From Symbiopectobacterium purcellii_A (lineage in GTDB: Bacteria; Pseudomonadota; Gammaproteobacteria; Enterobacterales; Enterobacteriaceae), in NCBI RefSeq assembly GCF_052050035.1, contig NZ_CP189882.1, forward strand, positions 4,650,001-4,714,000: a stretch of DNA of 64,000 nucleotides, read 5' to 3'. Under the pieces are notes generated by a model. The model had not been told where the DNA came from and did no database searches. It saw only the letters and a list, made by a program, of their open reading frames with translations. This document shows positions 55,855-64,000 of this stretch, piece after piece. Numbering within the stretch: the first letter of the stretch is position 1; every line of letters starts with the position of its first letter. The position numbers were made by a program, and so were the translations under genes.

Positions 55855-56904
55855 TGTAGTGGTATACTGAATTTGGCCACCTAAGTAGAGGTGATATGCT
55901 TACCTCATAATTTTTATAGGTGCCAAAATGAGTAAAATAATTACTGCTGAATTTAAATGTGAAACCGCCAAATTAGTCCTTGACCAAAATTATACCTACC
56001 AGGAAGCCGCGAAAGCCATGAACGTCAGTCTTTCAGCGATAAGAGCGCTTTATCCAGTGAAAGCGTTGTGTCGTATTTTTAATGTTCACCGAAGCAGTTA
56101 TCGCTATTGGTGTCGACCTAAGGAGCCAGATATTGAGCGGACGATAAAACGTAGCCTGGTCAGCGAAGCGTGGAACGTTAGTGGCGGGTCTGCGGGCGCA
56201 AGGACTATCGCTACGATGGTTACCAATACACACGACGTGAAACTTGGGCGGTGGTTAGCGGGTAAGTTGATGAAAGAATTAACCCTCGTTAGTTGCCAAA
56301 CAAGAAAACATCAATACAACCGCGGTGGAAATGAACGTATTGATATTCCAAATCTGCTCAATAGGCAGTTCGCTGTTACCAAGCCTGACCAGGTTTGGTG
56401 CGGCGATGTAACCTATATTTGGACAGGCGACCGATGGGCGTATCTGGCGGTGGTATTAGATTTATTTGCCCGAAAACCCGTGGGTTGGGCAATGTCGTTT
56501 TCGCCAGATTCAGAATTAACAGCCAAAGCACTACAAATGGCTTGGGAACTGCGTGGGCATCCCAAACAAGTCATGTTTCATAGTGACCAAGGAAGCCATT
56601 ACACCAGTGGTCAGTATAGGCAGGCATTGTGGCGTTATCAGATGACCCAAAGTATGAGTCGCAGAGGAAATTGTTGGGATAATAGTCCGATGGAGCGATT
56701 CTTCCGTAGTCTGAAGACTGAATGGGTGCCAACGACTGGCTACCAAAGCTTTAGTACTGCTCAATCATCCATTATTCGCTACATAACCCATTATTATAGC
56801 GATGTCAGACCTCACTGGTATAACGGTGGGTTAGCACCAAATGAATCAGAACGGCTGTTCCATCAACAGTCAGGTAGGGTGGCCAAATTTAGTTGACCAC
56901 TACA
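55855..56904 (+). mobile_element. IS3-family F1, complete ends, internal deletion
   Basis: 1050 bp from TGTAGTGGTATACTG to CCACTACA. Part of orfA and the frameshift region are deleted. The flanks (IS30 type 2 and IS66) show no duplication. Confidence 0.9.
55928..56896 (+). CDS. Fused OrfA-OrfB of F1, 322 aa
   Basis: OrfA residues 1-38 (MSKIITAEFK...VSLSAI) are joined in frame to OrfB from RALYPVKALCRIFNVHRSSYRY. The integrase core is complete: Asp in VWCGDVTYIW, Asp in VMFHSDQGSHY, Glu in NSPMERFFRSLK. OrfA's helix-turn-helix is cut and its zipper lost. The deletion removes the need for a frameshift to make the fused protein, but DNA binding is probably impaired. Whether it still works is unknown. 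Confidence 0.82.
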   Translation: MSKIITAEFKCETAKLVLDQNYTYQEAAKAMNVSLSAIRALYPVKALCRIFNVHRSSYRYWCRPKEPDIERTIKRSLVSEAWNVSGGSAGARTIATMVTNTHDVKLGRWLAGKLMKELTLVSCQTRKHQYNRGGNERIDIPNLLNRQFAVTKPDQVWCGDVTYIWTGDRWAYLAVVLDLFARKPVGWAMSFSPDSELTAKALQMAWELRGHPKQVMFHSDQGSHYTSGQYRQALWRYQMTQSMSRRGNCWDNSPMERFFRSLKTEWVPTTGYQSFSTAQSSIIRYITHYYSDVRPHWYNGGLAPNESERLFHQQSGRVAKFS

Positions 56905-57339
56905 CTCTTCGGCCTCGCGCACCTGACGCGCCGTTTTCTCACGCAGCTTTTCGGAGCTTTTACCGAACTGCGGCTTTGTTGAATAATTTAACCGTTTGAT
57001 TTACATCTTCTTTAGTTAGCATGCATTTACAGAGAATGTATTTTGTTAGAACGACAAATCAAATAGTTAGCACAATAAAAAGCATTCCGAGAGGAAAAAT
57101 TAGTCGTTGAAATTTTATAATGCTTATATAAATCAGTGTCTTAAATTATTCAACAAAGCCCCGAACTGCATGCGCTGCAGCTTCGCGACCAGCACCTTCA
57201 GCCGGTTGATTTCGCTGGCGTAGGCCGCCACCCGCTGCGAGAGCAGGCGGTTATACTCCGCCATTTTGCGGATGGTGGTCTGCGGCTCCAGCAGCTGCGC
57301 CCTGAGACGGGCATTTTCATCGGTGTATGAGGTGTCCAT
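56905..57339 (-). pseudogene. IS66 tnpC (transposase) N-terminus, split by MITE-A
   Basis: MDTSYTDENARLRAQL..., the coiled-coil start, to LVAKLQRMQFG. After MITE-A (56972-57160) is removed it continues SSEKLREKTARQVREAEE, then is cut by F1. The catalytic part is absent. Confidence 0.85.
56972..57160 (+). repeat. MITE-A copy 10 (in IS66)
   Basis: 9-bp duplication CCGAACTGC at 56963-56971 and 57161-57169. Confidence 0.96.
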
Positions 57340-57358
57340 AACCCCACTTTACAGCAGG

Positions 57359-57712
57359 TTATATTCTCAGACCAGGGCGTTCCGTCCGCTGCGGATGTTT
57401 CCAGTTAATGCCTTCCAGCAGCATGGACAGCTGTGCCGGCGTCAGATGAACCTTACCGTCACGCGTCACCGGCCACACGAAGCGCCCCCGCTCCAGGCGT
57501 TTGATGAACAGGCACAGACCGTCCCGGTCCGCCCACAGCACTTTTATCATGTCACCGCGCCGGCCGCGGAAGATAAACAGGTGGCCGCTGAACGGGTCAT
57601 CCCGTAACGTGTTCTGCACCCTGGAAGCAAGGCCATTGAAGCCGTTCCGCATGTCCGTGACGCCGGCAACCAGCCAGATGCGGGCTCCCGCAGGGAGTGA
57701 TATCACCGGCAT
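57359..57712 (-). CDS. IS66 TnpB accessory protein, 117 aa
   Basis: MPVISLPAGARIWLVAGVTD, then MRNGFNGLASRVQNTL, FIFRGRRGDMIKVLWADRDG and PVTRDGKVHLTPAQLSMLLEGI: the full IS66 Orf2 family pattern. Needed with TnpA for transposition of IS66 elements. Frame intact although the element is not. ATG 57712 overlaps the tnpA end. Confidence 0.9.
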   Translation of the reverse strand: MPVISLPAGARIWLVAGVTDMRNGFNGLASRVQNTLRDDPFSGHLFIFRGRRGDMIKVLWADRDGLCLFIKRLERGRFVWPVTRDGKVHLTPAQLSMLLEGINWKHPQRTERPGLRI

Positions 57713-58325
57713 CCTCCCTGCATTTCCCGGATGAGCGTCTGCAGCATCTCCGGCGTCAGCTTTCCACTGATACGAAGCGTCCCTGCGGGCAGAACCAGCT
57801 CGCAACAGGATCTCCGGTCTGAACGGCAGGGCGCAAAGGGTGACAGCCACCTTCTGCAGTGAGCGTGACCGGCAGCATCGCCGGAGCGCCTGATGGTGCA
57901 GCGAGCAGCCCCTGCTGATAAAGACGCCGCCAGTTGAACAGCAGGTTGTCATTGATGTTATTTTCGCGGGCCAGCTGTGCCACGCTGACGCCGGACTGCA
58001 TCGACTGCTCCACCAGGGAAATCTTGAAGTCACGGGGGAAGTTGGGGCGACGTGGCCGCCTGCGGGGTGCGGGTGTCTCAGCCGGCTCCGGTGCTGCGGG
58101 CAGAACGGCGGCTTTACGTGATGCCGGCCGGTAAAGACGCTTCTCCAGACTCCGGGCGCTGATCCTGGCCGGCAGGGGCCAGGGCAGCCCGGCCTTACTG
58201 AAGCGAGCGAACAGCTCACATACTGTGGTTTTGGGAATGCCGAGCCGTCTGCCTGCCTCAATACGCGGCAGCTTTTCATCAAAATGGAGGCGGAGTGCTT
58301 CAAGGATCCATGTCCGGTGTTTCAT
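57703..58325 (-). pseudogene. IS66 tnpA, frameshifted near the 3' end
   Basis: MKHRTWILEALRLHFDEKLPRI with a helix-turn-helix, an Ala/Pro/Arg linker, and a second one (SVAQLARENNINDNLLFNW). The frame then breaks near 57835; the original tail CELVLPAGTLRISGKLTPEM is in another frame and ends at the TGA at 57703-57705, overlapping tnpB. Confidence 0.82.
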
Positions 58326-58405
58326 GGGATAGTGTCCATTAAAAAATGATGGACACTATTTTCCCGGAACGGACGGTCACAGGACAGACGGTTCAGATGA
58401 GACGC

Positions 58406-59416
58406 TTACCAGCAACGTCTCACCAAAATCCATTCTGCGATCGCGTCCAGGGCACCGGGCGCGTAGGCAGACTGCCCCGCGGCTAAAAATCCCCACTGCG
58501 TCCAGCGCGGCCATTGTTCGCTCAACTGATAATTAAACCATTTGGCGCGCAGCAAACCGTGGGTGGCATCTTTGACTTCGCGCAAGCAACGGGAGGTTGC
58601 CTCCGGCAGTAATCGGCTCCACACCGTTAACGTTTCCGTCGTGGAAACATTGAGATCCTGTGCCCCCATCAGCACCATCACCGGCACACGCTGTGCGGCA
58701 ATGTCCTGACGTGCATCCGATAACGCATTCCGCCGCTCAAAATCGTCGCGCGTGCAACTCGACGTGCAAGGTTGCATCACCGTTTGAGGCGTAAAGCGTT
58801 GCGAATAGGCCGTGCGTTCTCTCGCGATGGCAGCGGCAATCGCCGACGGCTCTGCCCCTTTTGCCGCTAAACGCTGCTGCAGGTAGTAGAAGCCTTGCTC
58901 GCGCCAGTTTATCGCGGGGCCAATCAACACGATAAAATCTGCCGCAGCGCGCTGACTGGCATTGGGTACCACCCATACGACTTGAGAAAAACCGAGAAAT
59001 CCCAGACGACTCCCTTTCAATTCTGTCCGCGTACGCAACGCATGCAGAGCGGCAACCGCTTCATCCGCGCGATCGCCCAACGTTTGTGCCAGCCACTCAC
59101 CGCTACTGGCCGCTACGCCGGGTTTATCCCAGGAAAAGACGCCAATCCCTTGGGCAACCAGAGCATTTACCAGCGGAAGGTAACCGCCGTCAGACCAGCG
59201 ATCCTGAGCACCGTCGCCGTGCACCAGCAACACCACGGGCGGATTTTGTGCGTTATCAGGCAGCAACAGCGTGCCTTCAAGGTGGGTATAGCCCAGCGAA
59301 AACGATAAGGTCTGCTGGGCGCGTTCAGGGAGTTCAAAAGCAGAGAGGCCATGCAACACGATGCCTGATATTACTATTAGTGCAAAGGCTACCACTGATA
59401 GCACAAGCTTGATCAT
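58406..59416 (-). CDS. Alpha/beta hydrolase, C-terminus supplied by IS66
   Basis: 336 aa. An N-terminal hydrophobic anchor (about 4-25), the oxyanion region VVLLVHGDGAQDRWSDGG, and the nucleophile elbow GFSQVVWVVP (GxSxx; relatives more often have a small residue after the Gln). The late His is in DATHGLL. Probably an esterase-like membrane-anchored enzyme; substrate unknown. The last codons (RRCW) and the TAA come from the IS66 end at 58406-58409, so the natural C-terminus has been replaced. The change is short, so activity may survive. Confidence 0.8.
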   Translation of the reverse strand: MIKLVLSVVAFALIVISGIVLHGLSAFELPERAQQTLSFSLGYTHLEGTLLLPDNAQNPPVVLLVHGDGAQDRWSDGGYLPLVNALVAQGIGVFSWDKPGVAASSGEWLAQTLGDRADEAVAALHALRTRTELKGSRLGFLGFSQVVWVVPNASQRAAADFIVLIGPAINWREQGFYYLQQRLAAKGAEPSAIAAAIARERTAYSQRFTPQTVMQPCTSSCTRDDFERRNALSDARQDIAAQRVPVMVLMGAQDLNVSTTETLTVWSRLLPEATSRCLREVKDATHGLLRAKWFNYQLSEQWPRWTQWGFLAAGQSAYAPGALDAIAEWILVRRCW

Positions 59417-59446
59417 GCCATGTACCTCTTTGGTGGATAATCGAAA

Positions 59447-60421
59447 CTATTTTACTGGCAGCGTTATATCCTTGAACATAGCTTCAATTTCTTCATTTGA
59501 ACGTAGGGCAATGGCAGAATCCACCACATCACGCGTGAGGTGCGGCGCAAAGCACTGAATGAAATCATACATGTAGCTGCGCAGGAAGGTACTGCGGCGA
59601 AACCCGATCTTGGTGGTGCTGTAGCTGAAAATGCTATTGGCGTTAATGGTCACCAGATCGGTCTCCGTGCGCGGATCGACGGCCAAGTTGGCAATAACAC
59701 CAACGCCTAATCCCAGACGCACGTATGTTTTGATCACGTCGGCATCCGTGGCGGTAAACACGATGCGCGGCGTCAACCCTGCGCGGTTGAATGCGGTATC
59801 CAGCTCAGAACGGCCGGTAAAGCCGAAGGTGTAGGTAACGATCGGATACGCTGCCAGCTCTTCAATGGTGATATTTTTTCTCGTTGCCAGCGGATGATCG
59901 GGTTTCACCACTACCGCGCGATTCCAGTGGTAGCACGGCAGCATGATCAAATCGTCATACAGATGCAGCGCCTCAGTGGCGATGGCAAAATCTGCCGTCC
60001 CTTTCGCGACCGCTTCGGCTATCTGCGTTGGCGACCCCTGATGCATATGCAGTGAAACGCGAGGATAGCGCTCAATAAAACCTTTGATGACATCCGGCAG
60101 TGCGTAGCGCGCCTGCGTGTGCGTGGTCGCTACATAGAGCGAACCTTTATCAGGATAGGTGTGTTCTCCGGCTACTGCCTTAATGGCATCTACCTTGGAA
60201 AGCACTTCCCGGGCGATTCGCACAACTTCCTGGCCTGCAGGCGTTACCTGAGTCAGGTGTTTACCACTGCGCGCAAAGATTTGAATTCCGAGCTCATCTT
60301 CCAGCATTCTCACCTGTTTACTGATCCCCGGCTGCGAGGTATACAAACCCTCAGCCGTTGAGGAAACGTTCAGGTTATGATTAACAACTTCAACGATATA
60401 ACGAAGCTGTTGCAATTTCAT
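59447..60421 (-). CDS. cysB: CysB, LysR-type regulator of sulphur assimilation
   Basis: 324 aa, the E. coli length. N-terminal winged helix-turn-helix (about 18-40, SSTAEGLYTSQPGISKQVRML), then the two-lobed sensor domain for acetylserine (TTHTQARYALP, GSPTQIAEAV, YTFGFTGRSELD). It activates cys genes in response to N-acetylserine. It lies downstream of topA in the same direction, as in E. coli, with terminators between. Intact. Confidence 0.96.
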   Translation of the reverse strand: MKLQQLRYIVEVVNHNLNVSSTAEGLYTSQPGISKQVRMLEDELGIQIFARSGKHLTQVTPAGQEVVRIAREVLSKVDAIKAVAGEHTYPDKGSLYVATTHTQARYALPDVIKGFIERYPRVSLHMHQGSPTQIAEAVAKGTADFAIATEALHLYDDLIMLPCYHWNRAVVVKPDHPLATRKNITIEELAAYPIVTYTFGFTGRSELDTAFNRAGLTPRIVFTATDADVIKTYVRLGLGVGVIANLAVDPRTETDLVTINANSIFSYSTTKIGFRRSTFLRSYMYDFIQCFAPHLTRDVVDSAIALRSNEEIEAMFKDITLPVK

Positions 60422-60606
60422 ATGTCATCCCATGTTATTGAGCATGTGCATCAGGCACGAATAAATTATCTATCGTTGCTTTACTTTTTCATGGTGCCGC
60501 AACATTTGCAGTGCCATGAAAAGCAGACGGTTATTTCATCATATTAAGGTCATTTAATCATAAAAAAATATTTTTATATAACTATTATCTTTACATCGAT
60601 AAAAAT

Positions 60607-60638
60607 AGCGCCCTCAACCTGAGCTGAGTGAGGGCGCT
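60607..60638 (-). terminator. Hairpin between topA and cysB (cysB-proximal)
   Basis: On the minus strand AGCGCCCTCA and TGAGGGCGCT form a 10-bp stem followed by ATTTTTAT, a rho-independent terminator pattern. It lies about 185 bp upstream of cysB. Confidence 0.75.
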
Positions 60639-60697
60639 CATTCTAGCGCACGGCGGCGTGATCCTCTCACCTAGATCGCTATCTTCCTACCCAGATC

Positions 60698-60726
60698 AAA
60701 AAAGCCAGCCCAAAAGGCTGGCTTTT
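60698..60726. terminator. Bidirectional terminator after topA
   Basis: AAAAGCCAGCC and GGCTGGCTTTT form a stem with A and T runs on each side. It lies 18 bp past the topA stop. Confidence 0.85.
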
Positions 60727-60743
60727 ATTCACATGGCAGCGAA

Positions 60744-63335
60744 TTATTTTTTCTCAGAGGTCCATTTGCCGTCTACATAGAATGCAGACCAGCCCGTCGC
60801 CTTACCGTTTTTCTCCGACGCAACGTATTGCTGCTTGGTTTTACGACTAAAGCGAACCACCGCTTTGTTACCCTCGGCATCTTCCACTGGCGCATCGGCC
60901 AGATAACGCAGTTTTTCCGGCAGGCGATCGCGGAATCGCACCAGTTCTTCCACTAACGGCGCGCGGGTTTCTCGCGATTTAGGGAATGTATTGGCAGCCA
61001 GGAAGACCCCAGCCGCGCCGTCACGCAGCACAAAGTATGCATCGGATTTTTCACAAGGCAGTTCGGGTAAAGGAACCGGATCTTCCTTCGGCGGCGCGAC
61101 CTCACCATTGCGCAAAATCTTGCGGGTATTGGTGCAGCCTTCGTTGGTGCAGGCCATGTATTTACCAAAACGCCCCATTTTCAGGTGCATGTCGGAACCA
61201 CATTTATCGCACTCCACAACCGGACCGTCGTAGCCCTTAATTCGAAACTCACCGTTTTCGATCTCGTAGCCATCACATGCCGGGTTATTGCCGCACACGT
61301 GCAGCTTGCGCTGGTTATCGATCAGGTAGCTGTCCATAGCCGTACCGCACTTACCACAACGACGACGGGCACGCAGGGCATTAGTTTCCGCCTCATCCCC
61401 ATCCAACACATTCAACACTTCGGCTTCAGGGATCAGGTTGATGGTGGTTTTGCAACGCTCTTTTGGTGTCAACGCATAGCCGGAACAACCGAGGAACACG
61501 CCAGTGCTAGCGGTGCGAATCCCCATTTTACGTCCACAGGTAGGGCAATCGATGGTAGTCAGCACCATGGCATTGGGGCGCATACCCCCGACTTCCGGAT
61601 CCATTTCCGCTTTTTCTAACTGCTGGCTGAATTCGGCAAAAAACTCATCCAGCACCCCTTTCCATTCCGCCTGGTTGTTGGCGACCTGATCGAGGCTGCT
61701 TTCCATACGCGCAGTAAAATCGTAGTTCATCAACTCACGGAAATTTTCTTCCAGACGGTCGGTGACAATTTCACCCATTTTTTCCGCGTAGAAACGGCGG
61801 TTTTCAACCCGCACATAGCCACGATCCTGAATGGTTGAAATGATAGAGGCGTAAGTTGACGGACGACCAATGCCGCGTTTTTCAAGCTCTTTTACCAGCG
61901 AGGCATCGCTATAACGTGCAGGTGGTTTGGTAAAGTGCTGGCTCGGCAGCAATTTATCCAGGGTCATCACTTCCCCTACCTCAACGGTCGGCAGCGTACG
62001 GTCTTCATCACCTTTACGCAGCGCCGGCATCACTTTGGTCCAGCCGTCAAAACGCAGGGTGCGCCCTTTGGCACGCAACTGATAACCTTCAGCATTCACC
62101 GACAGCGTTGTTGAGTCATATTTGGCCGGCGTCATTTGGCAAGCAACAAATTGACGCCAGATCAACTGGTAGAGTTTCTGGGCATCCGCTTCCATATCCT
62201 TCAGCGCATCGGCCAGAACGGCAACATCTGAGGGGCGGATAGCTTCATGCGCTTCCTGAGAGTTTTCTTTACTACTGTAAAGGTTCGCGCTCTCCGGCAA
62301 GTAAGCGTTACCAAAGCTGGACGCAATGTAATCGCGCGCCATGGTCAGCGCATCCTGACTCAGGTTGGTTGAGTCGGTACGCATATAGGTGATATAGCCC
62401 GCTTCGTACAGACGCTGCGCCATCATCATGGTTTTTTTAACGCCAAATCCCAAGCGGGTGCTTGCCGCCTGTTGCAGCGTGGAGGTGATGAAAGGAGCCC
62501 CCGGTTTGCTGCTGGTCGGCTTGTCTTCGCGTTCTGCAACCACATAACGCGCGGCCTCCAGCACACTGACCGCCGCTGCGGTTTGCGCTTTATTGACCGG
62601 CTTAAACGGTTTGCCATCAAAATGCGTCACCTGCATTTGCAATGCGGCATTTGATGACTGTAAATCTGCATGCAGTTCCCAGTACTCTTCCGGGATGAAG
62701 GCTTTGATTTGGCGTTCGCGCTCCACCACCAGACGTACCGCAACGGACTGTACACGGCCAGCAGACAGCCCACGGGCAATCTTTTTCCACAACAGTGGAG
62801 AAACCATGTAGCCCACGACACGGTCCATAAAACGCCGTGCTTGCTGCGCATTGATCCTATCGATATTTAATTTATCTGGTTTTTCAAATGCCTGCTTGAT
62901 TGCGTTCTTGGTGATTTCATTGAACACCACGCGGCTGAAACGGCCTTCATCCCCACCAATGATTTCCCGCAGGTGCCAGGCAATGGCTTCACCTTCGCGG
63001 TCAAGGTCGGTTGCGAGATAGACGTGGTCGGCATTGGCCGCCAGCGTTTTCAGTTCAGAGACCACTTTCTCTTTGCCGGGCAATATTTCGTAATCAGCCT
63101 GCCAGCCGTGGTACGGATCGACGCCCATACGATTGACCAGCGCGGTGCGCTCATCTTTTTTGCCGGCTTTTTTCGCTTTACCAGGCTCAGCGCTCTTCTT
63201 TGCCGCCGCAGAACCGCTGGTCGGCAAATCACGCACATGACCGACGCTCGATTTCACCACGTAGTCATTGCCCAGATATTTGTTGATTGTTTTGGCTTTG
63301 GCCGGGGACTCAACTATGACGAGAGCTTTACCCAT
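60744..63335 (-). CDS. topA: DNA topoisomerase I
   Basis: 863 aa, against 865 in E. coli. Toprim: Glu9 (VESPAKAK) and TDLDREGE at 109-116. Active tyrosine Tyr317 in GYITYMRTDS. Three C-terminal four-cysteine zinc domains, for example IDCPTCGRKMG, GKCGTAMDSY and CDKCGSDMHLKMG. It relaxes negative supercoils. Frame intact, as expected for a gene hard to lose. Upstream yciN/sohB of E. coli are not adjacent: sohB is at 1348. Confidence 0.97.
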   Translation of the reverse strand: MGKALVIVESPAKAKTINKYLGNDYVVKSSVGHVRDLPTSGSAAAKKSAEPGKAKKAGKKDERTALVNRMGVDPYHGWQADYEILPGKEKVVSELKTLAANADHVYLATDLDREGEAIAWHLREIIGGDEGRFSRVVFNEITKNAIKQAFEKPDKLNIDRINAQQARRFMDRVVGYMVSPLLWKKIARGLSAGRVQSVAVRLVVERERQIKAFIPEEYWELHADLQSSNAALQMQVTHFDGKPFKPVNKAQTAAAVSVLEAARYVVAEREDKPTSSKPGAPFITSTLQQAASTRLGFGVKKTMMMAQRLYEAGYITYMRTDSTNLSQDALTMARDYIASSFGNAYLPESANLYSSKENSQEAHEAIRPSDVAVLADALKDMEADAQKLYQLIWRQFVACQMTPAKYDSTTLSVNAEGYQLRAKGRTLRFDGWTKVMPALRKGDEDRTLPTVEVGEVMTLDKLLPSQHFTKPPARYSDASLVKELEKRGIGRPSTYASIISTIQDRGYVRVENRRFYAEKMGEIVTDRLEENFRELMNYDFTARMESSLDQVANNQAEWKGVLDEFFAEFSQQLEKAEMDPEVGGMRPNAMVLTTIDCPTCGRKMGIRTASTGVFLGCSGYALTPKERCKTTINLIPEAEVLNVLDGDEAETNALRARRRCGKCGTAMDSYLIDNQRKLHVCGNNPACDGYEIENGEFRIKGYDGPVVECDKCGSDMHLKMGRFGKYMACTNEGCTNTRKILRNGEVAPPKEDPVPLPELPCEKSDAYFVLRDGAAGVFLAANTFPKSRETRAPLVEELVRFRDRLPEKLRYLADAPVEDAEGNKAVVRFSRKTKQQYVASEKNGKATGWSAFYVDGKWTSEKK

Positions 63336-63885
63336 ATGTATTGTTACCTACCGAATGCTTCATATTAACGTGTTGTTGAGGGCGTCTGGTCCCTTTTTCA
63401 AGGGGCATATACGTCATTTATTCTCTACCGCTACGCCTGTTCGCGTACTTCCAGCTTCACTACGTGGAGATTCAAGAGTACGTAACGGTCAATAAACCAT
63501 TCCATAACCACATGAACATCAACGTTTTTTTGCTTTAATGACGGTTAACTGCCCGCGGTGCCGCTCATGCTGCCGCAACACCGTAAAGAATTTTTTCCGC
63601 TTAACGATACAAAATCCCACACTCTACCTGATAAATGCCGCCACGCAACCTAATTAGCATGGAAACGCGGTTTTCGCCAACCTCTGTTGCTCATCGTTAT
63701 CGGCTGAAAACGGCATAGTCTTCAAAAAAATTACGTCGTCTTATCAATCTGTTTTCAACGCTTCAGAAAAAAAACGCAAGCGCATGCCGTCAGGGTGGCG
63801 TTAGAATAGCGCCATGAGTTTAAGCTGGGGAATGAGATGAACGCATCCCACACATTTGAGAGCAGCGAAGGGTTCGGCAGGTAAG
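63336..63885. other. Region upstream of topA
   Basis: 550 bp without a recognisable gene. It should contain the topA promoters (several in E. coli). I see no clear yciN remnant. Confidence 0.4.
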
Positions 63886-64000
63886 GTGTGGATCCTCGCA
63901 GACTTACGGCATCATTGTGCCCAACACGGGATGCATAAAGCTCCCTGATAACTGGAGGATCCACGACATGAAATATACCCCTGTTGGCGTCGATATCGCA
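63886..64000 (+). mobile_element. IS110-type element, left end, cut by the window
   Basis: It starts at about TGTGGATCCTCGCAG and carries GGATCC again before the start codon. ATG 63969 opens MKYTPVGVDIA, the usual N-terminus of IS110-family transposases, preceded by GGAGG. The rest is outside. Confidence 0.7.
63969..64000 (+). CDS. IS110-family transposase, N-terminus only
   Basis: The visible residues MKYTPVGVDIA match the family's DEDD-domain start, where the Asp of VGVDIA is the first catalytic acid. GGAGGATCCACGAC supplies a strong ribosome binding site. The gene continues beyond the window. Confidence 0.65.

Larger units (their letters stand above)
56905..58409 (-). mobile_element. IS66-family element, 3' truncated
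   Basis: It carries tnpA, tnpB and the start of tnpC in order on the minus strand, with the left end (GTAAGCGTCTCATCTGAAC) at 58409 inside the hydrolase gene. Most of tnpC is missing past 56905. Confidence 0.9.

Noticed and set aside
57359..58303. A single 314-aa protein in this frame
   Set aside because: It is tnpB (from 57712) plus an out-of-frame reading of tnpA; the N-terminal part has no family pattern.
1..64000. tRNA or rRNA genes
   Set aside because: I saw no cloverleaf with a TTCAAATC-like arm or rRNA motifs on either strand by eye; a tRNAscan run would settle it.

Overview
The window looks like a piece of chromosome from a recently host-restricted enterobacterium (Enterobacterales). 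All recognisable housekeeping genes (sohB, yciK, btuR, fadR, nhaB, dsbB, xthA, ynjH, topB, ydjA, sppA, ansA, pncA, yeaC, msrB, cysB, topA) read as close relatives of the E. coli proteins. Roughly two thirds of the DNA is insertion sequences (IS) nested in each other, and many genes are broken. This is the pattern of young insect symbionts of the Sodalis or Symbiopectobacterium kind. Which lineage it is cannot be decided from the sequence alone.

Layout. 1-4011: IS remnants, then sohB, yciK and a broken btuR. 4012-10972: a pile of nested ISs. 10973-14467: decayed fadR, then intact nhaB and dsbB. 14468-15652: IS copies. 15653-19802: a truncated TRIC-type (YicG-like) gene with a tandem glycine riboswitch, then xthA and the ydjA-topB-ynjH operon. 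19803-28583: a second IS pile that also breaks an unidentified gene. 28584-31879: ansA and sppA, inverted relative to the E. coli order. 31880-38558: a third IS pile. 38563-39965: pncA, yeaC and msrB, with pncA and msrB broken. 39966-46839: IS copies and a ruined Tn3-family transposon. 46840-49723: a plasmid-like island (mpg, an rpn-like gene, a mobC-like fragment, a predicted oriT, a PLD-family nuclease). 49724-58409: a fourth IS pile. 58406-63335: a hydrolase, cysB and topA. 63886-64000: the start of an IS110-type element.

Labels used below. ISa = IS903-like IS5-family element (1056 bp, 9-bp target duplications). ISb = IS5-family element with a DDE_Tnp_4-type transposase. ISg = IS427-like IS5-family element. 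IS256 (1309 bp, 8-bp duplications). IS30 type 1 (1103 bp, intact copies) and IS30 type 2 (only fragments). IS630 (about 880 bp, TA target). F1, F2, F3 = three different IS3-family elements. There are also IS21, IS66, Tn3 and IS110. Two families of small non-autonomous elements ride on these. MITE-A (189 bp, ten copies, plus one 173-bp relative) carries ISa-type ends, and MITE-E (92 bp, eight copies) carries IS630-type ends.

The most informative points are: both MITE families with exact target duplications; a composite IS630-IS30-IS630 block inserted as a unit in an ISa copy; sequence proof that an F3 element once sat between ansA and pncA, so that ansA-sppA was inverted by recombination between F3 copies; a tandem glycine riboswitch; a conjugative-plasmid oriT with neighbours; and homopolymer frameshifts in IS630. 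The surviving intact genes are DNA maintenance (topA, topB, xthA), envelope and redox (dsbB, sppA, sohB), Na+/H+ exchange (nhaB), asparaginase (ansA) and sulphur control (cysB). Lost functions include fatty-acid regulation (fadR), cobalamin adenosylation (btuR), nicotinamide salvage (pncA) and methionine sulfoxide repair (msrB).
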